Both the position numbers and the translations under genes were made by a program. From Lachnospiraceae bacterium (GTDB lineage: Bacteria; Bacillota; Clostridia; Lachnospirales; Lachnospiraceae), in contig JAFYYS010000001.1 in the NCBI GenBank assembly GCA_017546025.1, positions 1-43,068 on the forward strand: a stretch of 43,068 nucleotides of DNA, in the 5' to 3' direction. The stretch's first letter is position 1, and each line of letters starts with the position of its first letter. This document shows positions 42,308 through 43,068 of this stretch, piece by piece. The notes under the pieces are model-generated. The model saw only the letters and a program-made list of their open reading frames with translations. It was not told the origin of the DNA and ran no database searches.

Positions 42308-43047
42308 ATCTGAACGGGAAGATTGCCGTCATCACGGGTGGCACGAGAGGCATCGGATATGCCGTTGCGCAGAAGCTCGTGGAATGCGGCGCAAAGCTTG
42401 CTTTGATTGCCGCACACGGCGGTGAGCGGGCGGAGGAAGCCGTTAAGAATCTTACCGACATCGGTGCGGAAGCACGCCTTTATGTATGTAACATCGCGAA
42501 CCCCGCAGAAGTAAGTGAAACCGCAGAGAAGATTCTTGCGGATTTCGGCGGCGTCGACATCCTTGTGAACAACGCCGGAATTACAAGAGACAACCTTCTT
42601 CCGGCGCTTACGACGGATGACATCAGCGAAGTGATTGACGTCGATTTAAAGGGTGCCATTTATGTCACGAAGGCATTCATCCGCACATTTGTCAAAAGAA
42701 AGGGCGGCTCGATCATCAACATCAGTTCGGTGGTCGGCATGATGGGCAACAAAGGGCAGACCAACTACGCTGCCGCAAAGGCCGGCATCATCGGCTTCAC
42801 GAAATCCGTGGCGAAGGAGTACGGCCGGCGAAACATCCGCTGTAACGCGATTGCGCCGGGCTACATCGCAACGGACATGACGTCGGTTTTGGGTGCCGAG
42901 GTCACGGAAGAGCTGACGAAGCAGCTGCCGCTCGGGCGGCTCGGAAAGCCGGAGGATGTTGCGGAGCTCGCACTGTTTCTGGCGGGCGACGCTTCGGCGT
43001 ATATCACGGGGGAAGTCATCAAGGTAGACGGAGGAATGTATGTTTAG
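42304..43047 (+). CDS. fabG: 3-oxoacyl-ACP reductase
   Basis: A 247-residue short-chain dehydrogenase that reduces 3-oxoacyl-ACP with NADPH. The cofactor loop is TGGTRGIG at 11-18, NNAG at 89-92, and the catalytic set is S142, Y155 and K159 (NISSVVG, then YAAAK). PGYIATDMT and the C-terminal GEVIKVDGGMYV complete the family pattern. The start ATG overlaps the fabD stop; the longer open frame upstream is inside fabD and is rejected. The last codons overlap the start of fabF. Confidence 0.96.
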   Translation: MNLNGKIAVITGGTRGIGYAVAQKLVECGAKLALIAAHGGERAEEAVKNLTDIGAEARLYVCNIANPAEVSETAEKILADFGGVDILVNNAGITRDNLLPALTTDDISEVIDVDLKGAIYVTKAFIRTFVKRKGGSIINISSVVGMMGNKGQTNYAAAKAGIIGFTKSVAKEYGRRNIRCNAIAPGYIATDMTSVLGAEVTEELTKQLPLGRLGKPEDVAELALFLAGDASAYITGEVIKVDGGMYV

Positions 43048-43068
43048 AGTAGCAGTGACGGGCATGGG
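43040..43068 (+). CDS. fabF: 3-oxoacyl-ACP synthase II, 5' end only
   Basis: Only the first nine codons are in the window (MFRVAVTGM, then GG). This matches the RVVVTGMG start of FabF condensing enzymes. ATG lies inside the fabG stop region (8-base overlap), with GGAGGA 7 bases upstream. The order fabK-fabD-fabG-fabF is the standard Firmicutes one, which supports the call despite the short sequence. Confidence 0.8.

Overview
The window looks like a chromosomal segment of a low-oxygen, Gram-positive Clostridia-type bacterium, most likely Lachnospiraceae or a close relative. The pointers are a single-chain (alpha2) glycyl-tRNA synthetase, the secA-prfB-uvrB-uvrA order, a Bce-type peptide-sensing and resistance module, a FabK-type fatty acid operon, a lipoteichoic-acid-synthase-like enzyme, cytoplasmic GH43 enzymes, strong AGGAGG ribosome sites and TTGACA/TATAAT promoters. 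No tRNA, rRNA, CRISPR array, prophage or insertion sequence was seen. This is an inference from gene content; no database search was run.

Left part (1-11.7 kb): an ECF sigma factor with a membrane-anchored partner (minus strand) lies back to back with a cytoplasmic GH43 enzyme. A HigB/HigA-type toxin-antitoxin pair follows, then glyS, a 470-base intergenic region of degenerate ~53-bp repeats, a periplasmic-binding-protein-like/GGDEF fusion (minus), and a heterodimeric ABC exporter.

Middle part (11.7-33 kb): secA-prfB-uvrB-uvrA-yfbR-NYN nuclease-nucleotidyltransferase form one long co-directional run with no strong terminator until 23.7 kb. Then come an LtaS-like sulfatase-fold enzyme with an AraC regulator, a 971-residue carboxylesterase-GH43 fusion, and a tandem pair of single-pass membrane proteins with YD/RHS-like repeats.

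Right part (33-43 kb): a small type I toxin-antitoxin-like locus (37-residue hydrophobic peptide with a converging antisense RNA) is followed by a BceRS-like two-component system, a lipoprotein PdaA-like deacetylase, and a BceAB-like transporter. Next is a divergent MerR regulator facing acpP-fabK-fabD-fabG-fabF. The promoter between merR and acpP has the 19-bp spacer and central palindrome that mark MerR-activated promoters, so membrane lipid synthesis appears to be under MerR-type control here. This is the most interesting regulatory arrangement in the window.

Several units point to one theme, the cell envelope and its response to stress: the ECF sigma pair, Bce module, deacetylase, LtaS-like enzyme, ABC exporter and lipid synthesis operon.
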